NCBI RefSeq assembly: GCF_018835585.1
Contig: NZ_JAHGVE010000017.1
Span: forward strand, 1-64,000
Length of the DNA stretch: 64,000 nt
Source: Pelorhabdus rhamnosifermentans
GTDB lineage: Bacteria > Bacillota > Negativicutes > UMGS1260
Direction of reading: 5' to 3'
The first letter of the stretch is position 1, and each line of letters starts with the position of its first letter. The position numbers and the translations under genes were made by a program. Shown in pieces: positions 9,926-18,427 of the stretch. The notes under the pieces are model-generated. The model was given only the letters and a program-made list of their open reading frames with translations, was not told the DNA's origin and did no database searches.

Positions 9926-10165
9926 ATGAGTGAAACAAGTGGGGATCCTCGCGCTTCTTTAAATAAGGCAGTCATCAAGGTGAACGGAATGACTTGCAAT
10001 CATTGCAAACAGTCCGTAGAAACAGCTGTTCTCGGTTTGCCCGGTGTCATGAGTGCTCTTGTTGACTTACAAGAAGGAACATTGACAGTTGACTTTGATC
10101 ACAAAAAAACCACCCTAACCCAGTTGAAAGCTGAAGTTGAATCGGTTGGTTTTGATGTGGTATAA
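9926..10165 (+). CDS. HMA-domain metal-binding protein (copper chaperone-like)
   Basis: A 79-residue protein with a single heavy-metal-associated domain; the metal site is GMTCNHC (about residues 24-30), the GMxCxxC motif of CopZ and P-type ATPase N-domains. The family binds Cu(I) or another soft metal through the two cysteines and hands it to a partner. About 15 extra residues precede the domain. A strong AGGAGG ribosome site lies upstream. No copper ATPase or CsoR is nearby, so the partner is unknown; it is monocistronic and followed by a 54-bp palindrome. Confidence 0.88.
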   Translation: MSETSGDPRASLNKAVIKVNGMTCNHCKQSVETAVLGLPGVMSALVDLQEGTLTVDFDHKKTTLTQLKAEVESVGFDVV

Positions 10166-10170
10166 AAATC

Positions 10171-10200
10171 TTGACTGACTTTGTCGGATGCTGATATAAT
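10171..10200 (+). promoter_or_regulatory. Promoter of the LCP gene, overlapping a palindrome
   Basis: TTGACT (10171-10176), 18 nt, TATAAT (10195-10200). The -10 hexamer lies inside the left arm of the perfect palindrome at 10190-10243, so transcripts from here would start within or just before the hairpin. Confidence 0.5.
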
Positions 10201-10243
10201 AAACAAAGGCCCAACTAGTTGGGCCTTTGTTTATTATATCAGC
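10190..10243. terminator. Perfect 54-bp palindrome, likely bidirectional terminator
   Basis: The two 27-nt arms (10190-10216 and 10217-10243) are exact reverse complements with no spacer; the core is AAAGGCCCAACTAGTTGGGCC with A/T-rich flanks. It can end the HMA gene transcript. Confidence 0.8.
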
Positions 10244-10261
10244 AAGAGGAGGCAAACTTAG

Positions 10262-11587
10262 ATGTCAGCAGGCTCTATGGGTCAAAGATTGGAACGTAAA
10301 CGTAAAGTTCGAAGAAAGCGCATAGCAATTGGAGCTATTTTCTTGCTATTCATAGCCCTTGTGGCTGCGGCTTCTTTTTACTTTTTTGATAATGATTTTA
10401 GTAAAGCGAAACCAGCTACAAGCGAAGGTTCAGGACAAAAAGTAAATATTTTAGTTTTAGGTGTTGATGAACGCGACGATGATGTGGGACGCTCGGATAC
10501 GACATTATTATTGACGGTAGATTCGAAAGAAAAACAGGCTTCGCTGTTGTCTATTCCACGTGATTCGCGGGTGAAAATTCCTGGTCACGGCTATGATAAG
10601 ATTAATGCTGCTTATGCTTATGGCGGACACCGTCTTTCTGAACAGACTGTGGCTGACTTTGTTGGTGTACCTGTTGATTATTATTTACTAATCAATTTTG
10701 CCGCGTTTGATAAAATCGTTGATGCTATTGGCGGCGTGGATATTAACGTGGAAAAACGAATGCATTATGAAGATCCCTATGATAAACTGGTCATTGATTT
10801 GAAACCAGGTATGCAGCATCTGGATGGAAAGACAGCTATTCAATATGTGCGGTATCGTGATGAAGAAGGCGACATTGGTCGTGTGGGCCGTCAACAAAAA
10901 TTTATGAAAGCTATATTGGATCAAGTGACAAGTCCCATGGTCATTCCAAGAATCCCTGGTATTATTGCGGAGGTCGCTTCAGCGGTGAAAACGGATTTGA
11001 CCATCGGCGATATGATGAACTTAGCTAAAATTTTAAATGAAGTTCACAAACAAGGGTTGCACACCGAAATGGTGTCAGGTAAGCCCGCCTATATTCAGGA
11101 TATCAGTTATTGGCTGCCTGATGTAGTATCTGTACGTCAATACATGGCACGGGTGATGGGTATTTTCGATAGCAAATATTTGGCGACCGCTGAAAAAACT
11201 GCAACGGAATATACAGAAGCCGTACCGAAAGAAATGAAAATAGTCGATCTGCCCAAGACGCAACCTGCTCAGTCTGCACCAAAGCCAAAAGATGCTGTGA
11301 GCAAGCCTGTTATGGCTCCCGTCAGTAAGGTGCGTGTGGAGATTGTAAATTCCAGTGGGGTGAGTTCTACAGGAGCGAAGATTGCTGCCATAATGCGTGA
11401 ACAGGGATTTGAGGTCTCGTCTATTACACAGGGAACCCCGACAGCAAATACTGTAGTTATTTCTCATACGAACAATAGTGCTGTCGTCGATAAATTAAAT
11501 AGCTTGGGTTTTCGTTGCGCCGTCCAGGTAAAACGGGATGAAAATAGTAATTCTATTACTGTCATTGTTGGTAAAGATAATAATTGA
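10262..11587 (+). CDS. LytR-CpsA-Psr (LCP) family cell-envelope transferase
   Basis: A 441-residue membrane-anchored LCP protein; the family transfers teichoic acids, capsule or other glycopolymers from lipid carriers to peptidoglycan. A short basic N-terminus (residues 9-20) precedes one membrane segment (about 21-42). The LCP domain (about 60-215) shows LVLGVDER, SDTTLLLTV, LSIPRDSRV and KINAAYAYGG, and the pyrophosphate-binding Arg/Asp pattern RYRDEEGDIGRVGRQQ. The tail (about 355-438) is a LytR_C-type domain starting VRVEIVNSSGV. Pro/Lys-rich linker between the domains. Ribosome site GAGGAGGC. Monocistronic, with a terminator at 11601-11626. Confidence 0.9.
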   Translation: MSAGSMGQRLERKRKVRRKRIAIGAIFLLFIALVAAASFYFFDNDFSKAKPATSEGSGQKVNILVLGVDERDDDVGRSDTTLLLTVDSKEKQASLLSIPRDSRVKIPGHGYDKINAAYAYGGHRLSEQTVADFVGVPVDYYLLINFAAFDKIVDAIGGVDINVEKRMHYEDPYDKLVIDLKPGMQHLDGKTAIQYVRYRDEEGDIGRVGRQQKFMKAILDQVTSPMVIPRIPGIIAEVASAVKTDLTIGDMMNLAKILNEVHKQGLHTEMVSGKPAYIQDISYWLPDVVSVRQYMARVMGIFDSKYLATAEKTATEYTEAVPKEMKIVDLPKTQPAQSAPKPKDAVSKPVMAPVSKVRVEIVNSSGVSSTGAKIAAIMREQGFEVSSITQGTPTANTVVISHTNNSAVVDKLNSLGFRCAVQVKRDENSNSITVIVGKDNN

Positions 11588-11600
11588 TTGTCTATTCATG

Positions 11601-11626
11601 GAAGTCCTTAGGGCTTCTTTTTTTTT
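11601..11626 (+). terminator. Terminator after the LCP gene
   Basis: GAAGTCC/GGGCTTC stem (11601-11617) followed by T9. Confidence 0.8.
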
Positions 11627-11709
11627 GCTTTTTTGCTCATACTATAGTCAGGAAAAAGGAATCGCTCCGTTTAGCGCGAATCTTATGAATTAAGAAGAAT
11701 AATGTGGTG

Positions 11710-12360
11710 ATGGCTGTGCCTTTTTATCCAATTAATTTGAATTTGACAGGAAGACAGTGTGCGGTGATTGGTGGCGGTCTTGTTGCGGAACGAAAGATTG
11801 AGACACTCTTAAAAGCAAATGCCGTAGTGACTGTGTTTAGTCCCAAACTGACTGTACGATTGTCACAACTTGCTGAAAGACACTGTCTTTCAGCTTATTT
11901 GCGTACTTATCAGGCTGGGGATCTTGCGAGCTACTTTCTTGTAATTTGTGCGACAAATGATGCTGACATGAATCGTCAGGCTGCTTTGGAAGCTAAAGCA
12001 GCTCATGGACTTGTTAATATTGTCGATGATCCCACTCTCTGTGATTTTATGGTACCAGCGCAAGTAAGACGCGGTGATCTCTTACTTACTGTATCAACGA
12101 CAGGGGGGAGTCCAAAGTTTGCCAGACTTATTCGTCAGCAATTAGAGACACAGTACGGTGAAGAATATGGACTTTATCTTGACTTATTAGGTAAAGTTCG
12201 CAACAATTTACAGCAAGGAAATTTATCATTAGAGCAGCGGCAGAAATTTTGGCAAGAGTCTTTAGATGAAGATATTCTTGCTTTGCTAGCCGCTGGAAAG
12301 CTCAAAGAGGCGGAGGAAAAAATTCGTTATGCAGCTTGTAGTATTGGGATTAAATCATAA
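11710..12360 (+). CDS. Precorrin-2 dehydrogenase / sirohydrochlorin ferrochelatase (SirC/Met8-like)
   Basis: A 216-residue protein with an N-terminal NAD-binding fold (CAVIGGGLVAERKIETLL, about 17-34) and the family segment STTGGSPKFARLIRQ (about 133-147). It oxidises precorrin-2 to sirohydrochlorin; whether it also inserts iron, as CysG and Met8p do, cannot be read. It opens the heme operon and overlaps hemA by 32 nt. Precorrin-2 would come from the CobA half of the fusion at 14540. The start is taken at ATG 11710; two in-frame GTG codons precede it and no strong ribosome site decides between them. Confidence 0.85.
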   Translation: MAVPFYPINLNLTGRQCAVIGGGLVAERKIETLLKANAVVTVFSPKLTVRLSQLAERHCLSAYLRTYQAGDLASYFLVICATNDADMNRQAALEAKAAHGLVNIVDDPTLCDFMVPAQVRRGDLLLTVSTTGGSPKFARLIRQQLETQYGEEYGLYLDLLGKVRNNLQQGNLSLEQRQKFWQESLDEDILALLAAGKLKEAEEKIRYAACSIGIKS

Positions 12361-13645
12361 AACAGCCCCTGTTGATGTGCGGGAATGTTTTTCTTTTAGT
12401 GATGAAGAAATCCATAAGGCCCTAAAATATTTATATGAATATGATGATATTCGGGAATGTGTATTGCTCTCTACTTGCAATCGGACCGAAATGTATGCTG
12501 TTGTGGATGATGCCGACGATGCATTACCGACGATGCAATGTTTTTTTGAGCGTATTTCAGCTCGCCCCATTGATATGAAAGAATATATCTTTTATTATCG
12601 CGAAGTCGACTGTATTGAACATTTATTTCGTGTATCGGCCAGCTTGGATTCGCTTGTTTTAGGGGAAGGTCAGATATTGAGTCAGGTGAAGAAAGCTTAT
12701 TCTATTGCTCGTGATTTAGCGACGACAAGTACGGTACTCAATACGCTGTTCAACAGGGCTATTGCTGTGGGCAAGCGCGTTCGCACAGAGACGCGGATTG
12801 CCTTTAGTGCCGTATCTGTTAGTTATGCAGCAGTGGAGCTTGCCAAGAATATTTTGGGGAAGCTCGACGAATCCAATGTTCTTGTGTTAGGTGCTGGCGA
12901 AATGAGTGAACTCACAGCGCGTCATTTAGTGTCAAACGGTGTAAAAACTGTTTTTGTGTCCAATCGCCGCTATGAGCGGGCCAGTGCTTTAGCTGAAAAA
13001 TTTCATGGTGTTGCCGTACCTTTCAATGATTTTATGAATTGTGCTGTTGACGCGGACATTGTGATTACATCGACAGGAGCTCCCCATTATATTATTCGTA
13101 CGTGGGATGTGGCTCATTTAATGCCCAAGCGTAAAGGACGCCCCATTGTTTTTATTGATATCGCTGTTCCGCGTGATGTAGAACCAGAAGTGGAAGCGAT
13201 GGCAGGTGTCAAATTATATAATATTGATGATCTCGAGGCTGTTGTTCAGTCAAATATGCGCCAAAGACAGCAAGAAGTGGTTGTGGCTAATAAAATTATT
13301 GCTGAAGAGCTTCAGGACTTGGTCCAGAAGTTTCGTTATCTGTCGTTCCAACCTGTCTTCGCCCGTTTGACAGCGAAGGCGGAAGAAATTCGCCAAAGAC
13401 AACTGAAAAAGGCTCTTGCCAAGCTGCCTGATTTGATGCCGGAAGAGAAAAAAGTCATTGAAAATATGTCAAAAATGATTGTACGCAAGTTACTTCGTGA
13501 TCCCTTTGTCAAAATCAATGAAAGTGCCGGGACGGATAAAGAGGACTATTATTTGAATGCTTTAAAGAAATTACATAACCTAGATATTATTGGAGAGGGT
13601 GCTCATGATGAAACAACAACTTGTCATCGGTACGCGCGGCAGTAA
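12329..13645 (+). CDS. hemA: Glutamyl-tRNA reductase
   Basis: A 438-residue enzyme that reduces glutamyl-tRNA(Glu) to glutamate-1-semialdehyde with NADPH, the first committed step of C5-pathway tetrapyrrole synthesis. Catalytic Cys50 is in LLSTCNRTEMY; the substrate-binding segment SLDSLVLGEGQILSQVK is at about 108-124; the NADPH fold starts VLVLGAGEMSELTARHL (about 185). A C-terminal dimerisation domain follows. The start overlaps the end of the preceding gene and its end overlaps hemC by 41 nt, so the operon is tightly coupled. The C-terminus is extended past the usual end into hemC. Confidence 0.95.
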   Translation: MQLVVLGLNHKTAPVDVRECFSFSDEEIHKALKYLYEYDDIRECVLLSTCNRTEMYAVVDDADDALPTMQCFFERISARPIDMKEYIFYYREVDCIEHLFRVSASLDSLVLGEGQILSQVKKAYSIARDLATTSTVLNTLFNRAIAVGKRVRTETRIAFSAVSVSYAAVELAKNILGKLDESNVLVLGAGEMSELTARHLVSNGVKTVFVSNRRYERASALAEKFHGVAVPFNDFMNCAVDADIVITSTGAPHYIIRTWDVAHLMPKRKGRPIVFIDIAVPRDVEPEVEAMAGVKLYNIDDLEAVVQSNMRQRQQEVVVANKIIAEELQDLVQKFRYLSFQPVFARLTAKAEEIRQRQLKKALAKLPDLMPEEKKVIENMSKMIVRKLLRDPFVKINESAGTDKEDYYLNALKKLHNLDIIGEGAHDETTTCHRYARQ

Positions 13646-14528
13646 GCTGGCGCTCTGGCAGGCTGAATATATTGCCGAGTGCCTGCGTAAACAGCATAAA
13701 GAGCTAACTGTCACTTTAAAGCATATTGTGACGACAGGCGATAAAATTTTAGATGTACCGCTAGCCAAGATTGGCGGCAAGGGGCTGTTTACAAAAGAAT
13801 TGGAACTTTCCATGTTGCATGGTGAAATTGATTTAGCTGTACATAGTCTGAAAGATATGCCGACAGAGCTTCCACAAGGTCTGTCGCTTGCCGCGATTAC
13901 ACAGCGCGCGGATCCTTATGATGCCTTTGTGAGTACGCGTTATGCAGCGCTTGATGACCTGCCTCAAGGGGCAACGCTTGGCACATCCAGTTTGCGGCGC
14001 AAGGCGCAACTTCTTCATTATCGACCCGATCTAGTCATTCGTGACCTGCGGGGCAATTTAGATAGCCGACTGCGGAAATTGGACGAGGGACAGTTTGATG
14101 CCATTATTTTAGCAGCAGCAGGACTTAAGCGGTTGGGCTGGGGTGAAAGAATTAGTCAGATTTTACCCCCAGAGATTTGTTTGCCTGCCGTGGGACAAGG
14201 GGCACTGGCGATTGAAGCGCGCCAAGGGGACTCGGAAGTTTTTTCCAAACTGGAATTTTTAAATCATGAGCCGACTTATCTTGTTACCACAGCTGAACGG
14301 GCTTTTTTACGAACAGTCGAAGGCGGCTGTCAGGTTCCTGTCGGTGTTTTTGGTCAATGGCTGGAACATGAAATTTGTCTTGAGGCTATTATTGCCTCTG
14401 TTGACGGCAAAAGGTTGCTGCGTCAAGTAGTGCGGGCGCCCAAAGAACAAGCGACAGAAAGTGGCTGTGTATTGGCAAAAAAAATGCTTGATTTAGGTGG
14501 ACGACAAATTTTGGATGAAATTAGATAG
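13605..14528 (+). CDS. hemC: Hydroxymethylbilane synthase (porphobilinogen deaminase)
   Basis: A 307-residue enzyme that polymerises four porphobilinogens to hydroxymethylbilane. It starts with the family's QQLVIGTRGSKLALWQ; the porphobilinogen-binding LSMLHGEIDLAVHSLKDMP and TSSLRRKAQLL follow; the dipyrromethane cofactor Cys is in VEGGCQVPVG (about residue 241). I start it at ATG 13605 because GGAGAGG lies 7 nt upstream; an ORF from 13590 would bury that site. It overlaps hemA and is followed 11 nt later by the cobA-hemD fusion. Confidence 0.95.
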   Translation: MMKQQLVIGTRGSKLALWQAEYIAECLRKQHKELTVTLKHIVTTGDKILDVPLAKIGGKGLFTKELELSMLHGEIDLAVHSLKDMPTELPQGLSLAAITQRADPYDAFVSTRYAALDDLPQGATLGTSSLRRKAQLLHYRPDLVIRDLRGNLDSRLRKLDEGQFDAIILAAAGLKRLGWGERISQILPPEICLPAVGQGALAIEARQGDSEVFSKLEFLNHEPTYLVTTAERAFLRTVEGGCQVPVGVFGQWLEHEICLEAIIASVDGKRLLRQVVRAPKEQATESGCVLAKKMLDLGGRQILDEIR

Positions 14529-14539
14529 GGGGATCTCTG

Positions 14540-16069
14540 TTGGATAAGAAGGGCATCGTTTATTTAGTCGGCGCAGGGCCGGGCGATTATAAATTAATTA
14601 GTGTAAGAGGTCTTGAATACTTAGAACAGGCTGATGTCATTGTCTATGACAGACTAGCTGATCCACGCCTGCTTCAGCATGTAAGGCCAGATGCTGAAAT
14701 GATCTATGTGGGTAAGGCTTCAAGTCAGCACACGATGAAGCAAGGTGATATTAATCAATTGCTTGTTGATTTGGCTAAGCAAGGCAAGGCCGTTGTACGT
14801 CTCAAAGGCGGCGATCCTTTTGTATTTGGCCGGGGTGGGGAAGAAGCGTTGGAACTTGTAAAAAACGGCCTGTCTTTTGAGATTGTTCCTGGCATTACTT
14901 CAGCCATTGCCGTACCGGCTTATGCCGGCATTCCTGTGACACAGCGTGGCGTAGCTACATCTTTTGCTGTTATTACGGGTCATGAGGATCCAACGAAGGC
15001 TACCTCAACGATTCGTTGGGACAAACTGGCTACGGGGGTAGATACACTAGTCTTTTTGATGGGTGTAGAGAACTTGCCTTATATTACGAAAAAATTGCAG
15101 GAAAATGGTCGCTTGGCTGATACGCCGGCAGCCATTATCCGTTGGGGAACGAAGCCTGAGCAGCGTGTGGTGTTAACGACGGTTGGTAAGGCGGCAGAGG
15201 ATGCTGTGCAGCAAAAGATTCAGTCCCCGGCGATTTTTCTTGTGGGTGACGTTTGCGCCTTACGCAATGATCTGGCTTGGTTTGATCAAAAACTGCTGTT
15301 CGGTAAAAAAATTCTTGTTACAAGAGCTCGGGAGCAGGCCAGTGCTTTGACAAGTCAACTGGAAGTGCTTGGTGCGCAGTGTCTGGAAGCGCCAGTTATT
15401 AAAATTGCACCGCCTGATAGTTATGTTTTGCTTGATGAAGCCATTCAAAACCTCCCTCATTATGACTGGATTATTTTTACCAGCGCTAATGGTGTGACAG
15501 CCTTTTTTGATCGACTTAGTGAGGCCGGACTTGATGCACGGGCCTTAGCAGCTAATAAAGTTGCGGCCATTGGATCGCAAACAGCGGAAAAAATGCGCAG
15601 CCAGGGCATTGTGGCTGATTTAGTTCCCATGGAATTTCGGGCTGAAGGTATTGTGGAAGCCCTTGGGTCCGAGCTTACGTCAGGCATGAAGGTACTTATT
15701 CCCCGGGCGCTTGTGGCGCGGGATCTTTTACCGCAAAAATTGATTGAAATGGGTGTAGATGCTCATGTTGTTCCGGCTTACCAAACGATTGCGGCTGAAA
15801 CGGATGGTGCCGTAATTGCGGCGCAGTTAGAGCAGGGAGAAATTGATCTTATTACATTTACAAGCTCATCTACAGTGTTGAATTTACTGCAGCTGCTGGG
15901 GCCAGAGGGAAAGAATCTTATCAATCAGGTTAAAGTAGCTTGTATTGGACCCATTACGGCTGAAACCTGTTTAAAACAAGGCATTGAGCCGGATATGATT
16001 GCTAAGCAGTATACAATTAAAGGGCTTGTTTCAGCCATTACAACTTATTATGAGGGGGAACAACAATGA
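14540..16069 (+). CDS. Fused uroporphyrinogen-III C-methyltransferase / uroporphyrinogen-III synthase
   Basis: A 509-residue bifunctional protein. The N-terminal half (about 1-245) is a SUMT/CobA methylase: YLVGAGPGDYKLISVRGL, RLKGGDPFVFGRGGEE and VPGITSAIAVPAYAGIP. It methylates uroporphyrinogen III to precorrin-2. The C-terminal half (about 253-505) is a HemD synthase, starting KILVTRAREQASAL and containing DWIIFTSANGV and ITFTSSSTV; it closes hydroxymethylbilane to uroporphyrinogen III. The fusion is common in Firmicutes and places the branch-point enzymes on one chain. Start TTG behind AGGGGGATC. Its stop overlaps hemB by 4 nt. Confidence 0.93.
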   Translation: MDKKGIVYLVGAGPGDYKLISVRGLEYLEQADVIVYDRLADPRLLQHVRPDAEMIYVGKASSQHTMKQGDINQLLVDLAKQGKAVVRLKGGDPFVFGRGGEEALELVKNGLSFEIVPGITSAIAVPAYAGIPVTQRGVATSFAVITGHEDPTKATSTIRWDKLATGVDTLVFLMGVENLPYITKKLQENGRLADTPAAIIRWGTKPEQRVVLTTVGKAAEDAVQQKIQSPAIFLVGDVCALRNDLAWFDQKLLFGKKILVTRAREQASALTSQLEVLGAQCLEAPVIKIAPPDSYVLLDEAIQNLPHYDWIIFTSANGVTAFFDRLSEAGLDARALAANKVAAIGSQTAEKMRSQGIVADLVPMEFRAEGIVEALGSELTSGMKVLIPRALVARDLLPQKLIEMGVDAHVVPAYQTIAAETDGAVIAAQLEQGEIDLITFTSSSTVLNLLQLLGPEGKNLINQVKVACIGPITAETCLKQGIEPDMIAKQYTIKGLVSAITTYYEGEQQ

Positions 16070-17049
16070 AGGATCTGTTACACCGTCCGAGAAGACTTCG
16101 CATTTCAGGCGGAGTACGTAATCTTGTAAGAGAAACACGACTGACATCTCATGATCTTATTTATCCTCTATTTATTGTACCTGGGGAAAAGATTCGAGAC
16201 GAAATTTCCAGTTTGCCTGGTATCTGCCATTTGTCTGTTGATGAAGCGGTGAAAGAAGCACGTACGGCTTATGAACTTGGCATTCAAGGCGTACTTGTAT
16301 TTGGTTTGCCGGAATATAAGGATGAAGAAGGCAGCAGTGCTTGGGATATGAATAGTCCGGTACAAAAGGCTGTGGCAGCTATTAAACAGAATTTGCCAGG
16401 GCTCGTAGTCATTACGGATGTCTGTCTGTGTCAATATACGACAACAGGTCATTGTGGTTTGATTAAAGGTGAAACAGTTGATAATGATTCGACACTCGAT
16501 TTATTAGCCAAAGTGGCATTAAGTCATGCTAAGGCTGGCGCTGATATGGTGGCACCGTCTGATATGATGGACGGACACGTGGCTGTCATGCGTGACTGTC
16601 TGGATCATCATGATTATAGCCAGGTGGCGATTATGGGGTATTCAGCGAAATATGCTTCAGGTTACTATGGACCTTTTCGTGAGGCAGCCGATTCGGCGCC
16701 TCAGTTCGGTGATCGCCGTACATACCAGATGGACCCTGCCAATGCCCGCGAAGCTCTGCGTGAAGTACAGCTTGATATAACTGAAGGTGCCGATATTGTT
16801 ATGGTGAAACCGGCACTAGCTTATCTCGACATCATTCGGCAGGTACGTGACCGCTTTGATGCGCCTGTTGCAGCTTATAATGTCAGTGGCGAATATGCCA
16901 TGGTGAAGGCTGCGGCGCAGAATGGCTGGATTGATGAAAAGCGGATTGTCCTTGAAACACTGCTTGGCATCAAACGGGCCGGTGCGGATATGATCATTAC
17001 CTATCATGCGCTTGACGCCGCCAAGTGGCTGGCAGAACAGGAGGATTGA
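16066..17049 (+). CDS. hemB: Delta-aminolevulinic acid dehydratase (porphobilinogen synthase)
   Basis: A 327-residue enzyme joining two 5-aminolevulinates to porphobilinogen. The cysteine cluster [13 protein letters not shown] (about 121-133) is the zinc-site type. The two Schiff-base lysines are in [15 protein letters not shown] (about 196) and [10 protein letters not shown] (about 248). It overlaps the preceding stop (ATGA) and ends 2 nt before hemL, so it is translated as part of the coupled operon. Confidence 0.96.
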   Translation: MKDLLHRPRRLRISGGVRNLVRETRLTSHDLIYPLFIVPGEKIRDEISSLPGICHLSVDEAVKEARTAYELGIQGVLVFGLPEYKDEEGSSAWDMNSPVQKAVAAIKQNLPGLVVITDVCLCQYTTTGHCGLIKGETVDNDSTLDLLAKVALSHAKAGADMVAPSDMMDGHVAVMRDCLDHHDYSQVAIMGYSAKYASGYYGPFREAADSAPQFGDRRTYQMDPANAREALREVQLDITEGADIVMVKPALAYLDIIRQVRDRFDAPVAAYNVSGEYAMVKAAAQNGWIDEKRIVLETLLGIKRAGADMIITYHALDAAKWLAEQED

Positions 17050-17051
17050 TT

Positions 17052-18368
17052 GTGACCTTTTTACTGGAGAAATCAACTAAGGCTTTTGCAGAAGCCAAAG
17101 AATATATTCCGGGCGGTGTGAATAGCCCCGTGCGTTCTTTTCGCAGTGTCGGCGGTACGCCGCCTTTTATTGCCAGTGCACATGGCTCTAAGCTGAAAGA
17201 TATTGATAACAATGAATATATTGATTATGTTTTGTCATGGGGCCCGTGCATTTTAGGTCATAGTCATGAAAAAGTCACAGCGGCGTTGCAGCAGGCTGTG
17301 ATGCAAGGAACAAGCTATGGCGCACCTACCATACTTGAAACAAAAGTATCTAAGCTGATACGAGAAATTATGCCTGCCATTGAGCGAGTACGTATGGTGA
17401 ATTCCGGTACAGAGGCCACCATGAGTGCCCTTCGCTTGGCACGCGCTTATACGAAACGTACGAAAATTGTTAAGTTTGCTGGCTGCTACCATGGTCATCA
17501 TGACAGTTTACTTGTTACAGCAGGTTCCGGTGCGGCTACGTTTGGCGTGCCTGACAGTCCGGGTGTCCCTGACAGCATTGCGACAACGACCTTGACAGTA
17601 CCTTATAATGATGCAGCGGCGTTAGAAAGATTGTTTGCCAAGCAGGGCGAAGAGATTGCTGCTGTCATTATTGAACCTGTAGCAGGTAATATGGGCTTAG
17701 TTTTACCCAAAAAAGGGTATCTTGCACAGGTGCGCAAAATTACGGCTCAGTATGGAGCCTTGCTGATTTTTGATGAAGTCATGAGTGGTTTTCGTTGCGC
17801 TTTTCATGGTGCGCAAGACTTATATAATATTCAACCTGATTTGACTTGTCTAGGGAAAGTCATTGGCGGTGGCTTGCCTGTTGGTGCTTATGGCGGTAAG
17901 GCTGAGATTATGGAGTTGATTTCACCTGCTGGCCCTGTCTATCAGGCGGGTACCTTAAGCGGCAATCCCCTGGCAATGACGGCAGGTTATGTGACGTTAA
18001 CGTTACTCAAGGAACAAGCTGAGGCCTATTATGCTTTCCTGACTAAGCAGACAGAGAAGCTCACAAGGGGCATGAAGGCTGCTGCGGAAGCTTTTGATCT
18101 TCATTATCAGTACCATCATGTAGGTTCCATGTTTAGTATGTTCTTTAATGGTGCTGATGTTGTGGATTATGAGACAGCTAAGCAGTCTGATGTGGAGGCT
18201 TTTAGGGTATATTTTCATGCCATGCTGAGTCAGGGCATTTATTTGGCGCCGTCGCAGTTTGAATGTGCTTTTATGTCGCTGGCTCATAATGATGCCGATA
18301 TTGAGCAAACCATTGCTGCCAGTAAAAATGCCTTCCGTGAGGTCTATGAATTTAATAAAATGCGCTAA
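17052..18368 (+). CDS. hemL: Glutamate-1-semialdehyde 2,1-aminomutase
   Basis: A 438-residue PLP-dependent class III aminotransferase-fold enzyme that converts glutamate-1-semialdehyde to 5-aminolevulinate. PLP-binding features: [15 protein letters not shown] (about 118-132), [10 protein letters not shown] (about 243-252), and catalytic Lys in [13 protein letters not shown] (about 271). I start at GTG 17052 because AGGAGG at 17039-17044 fits it; the longer reading from 17025 would lie inside hemB. Last gene of the operon, ended by the terminator at 18374. Confidence 0.95.
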   Translation: MTFLLEKSTKAFAEAKEYIPGGVNSPVRSFRSVGGTPPFIASAHGSKLKDIDNNEYIDYVLSWGPCILGHSHEKVTAALQQAVMQGTSYGAPTILETKVSKLIREIMPAIERVRMVNSGTEATMSALRLARAYTKRTKIVKFAGCYHGHHDSLLVTAGSGAATFGVPDSPGVPDSIATTTLTVPYNDAAALERLFAKQGEEIAAVIIEPVAGNMGLVLPKKGYLAQVRKITAQYGALLIFDEVMSGFRCAFHGAQDLYNIQPDLTCLGKVIGGGLPVGAYGGKAEIMELISPAGPVYQAGTLSGNPLAMTAGYVTLTLLKEQAEAYYAFLTKQTEKLTRGMKAAAEAFDLHYQYHHVGSMFSMFFNGADVVDYETAKQSDVEAFRVYFHAMLSQGIYLAPSQFECAFMSLAHNDADIEQTIAASKNAFREVYEFNKMR

Positions 18369-18373
18369 GTGTA

Positions 18374-18418
18374 ATACTAATAAAAAAATCCGCCTCAGGC
18401 GGATTTTTTTATTAGTAT
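18374..18418. terminator. Bidirectional terminator between hemL and the FtsA-like gene
   Basis: A perfect 21-bp inverted repeat (18374-18394 with 18398-18418) with a 3-nt loop and A/T tracts on both sides; it serves both convergent genes. Confidence 0.92.
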
Positions 18419-18427
18419 GTTGTTGCT

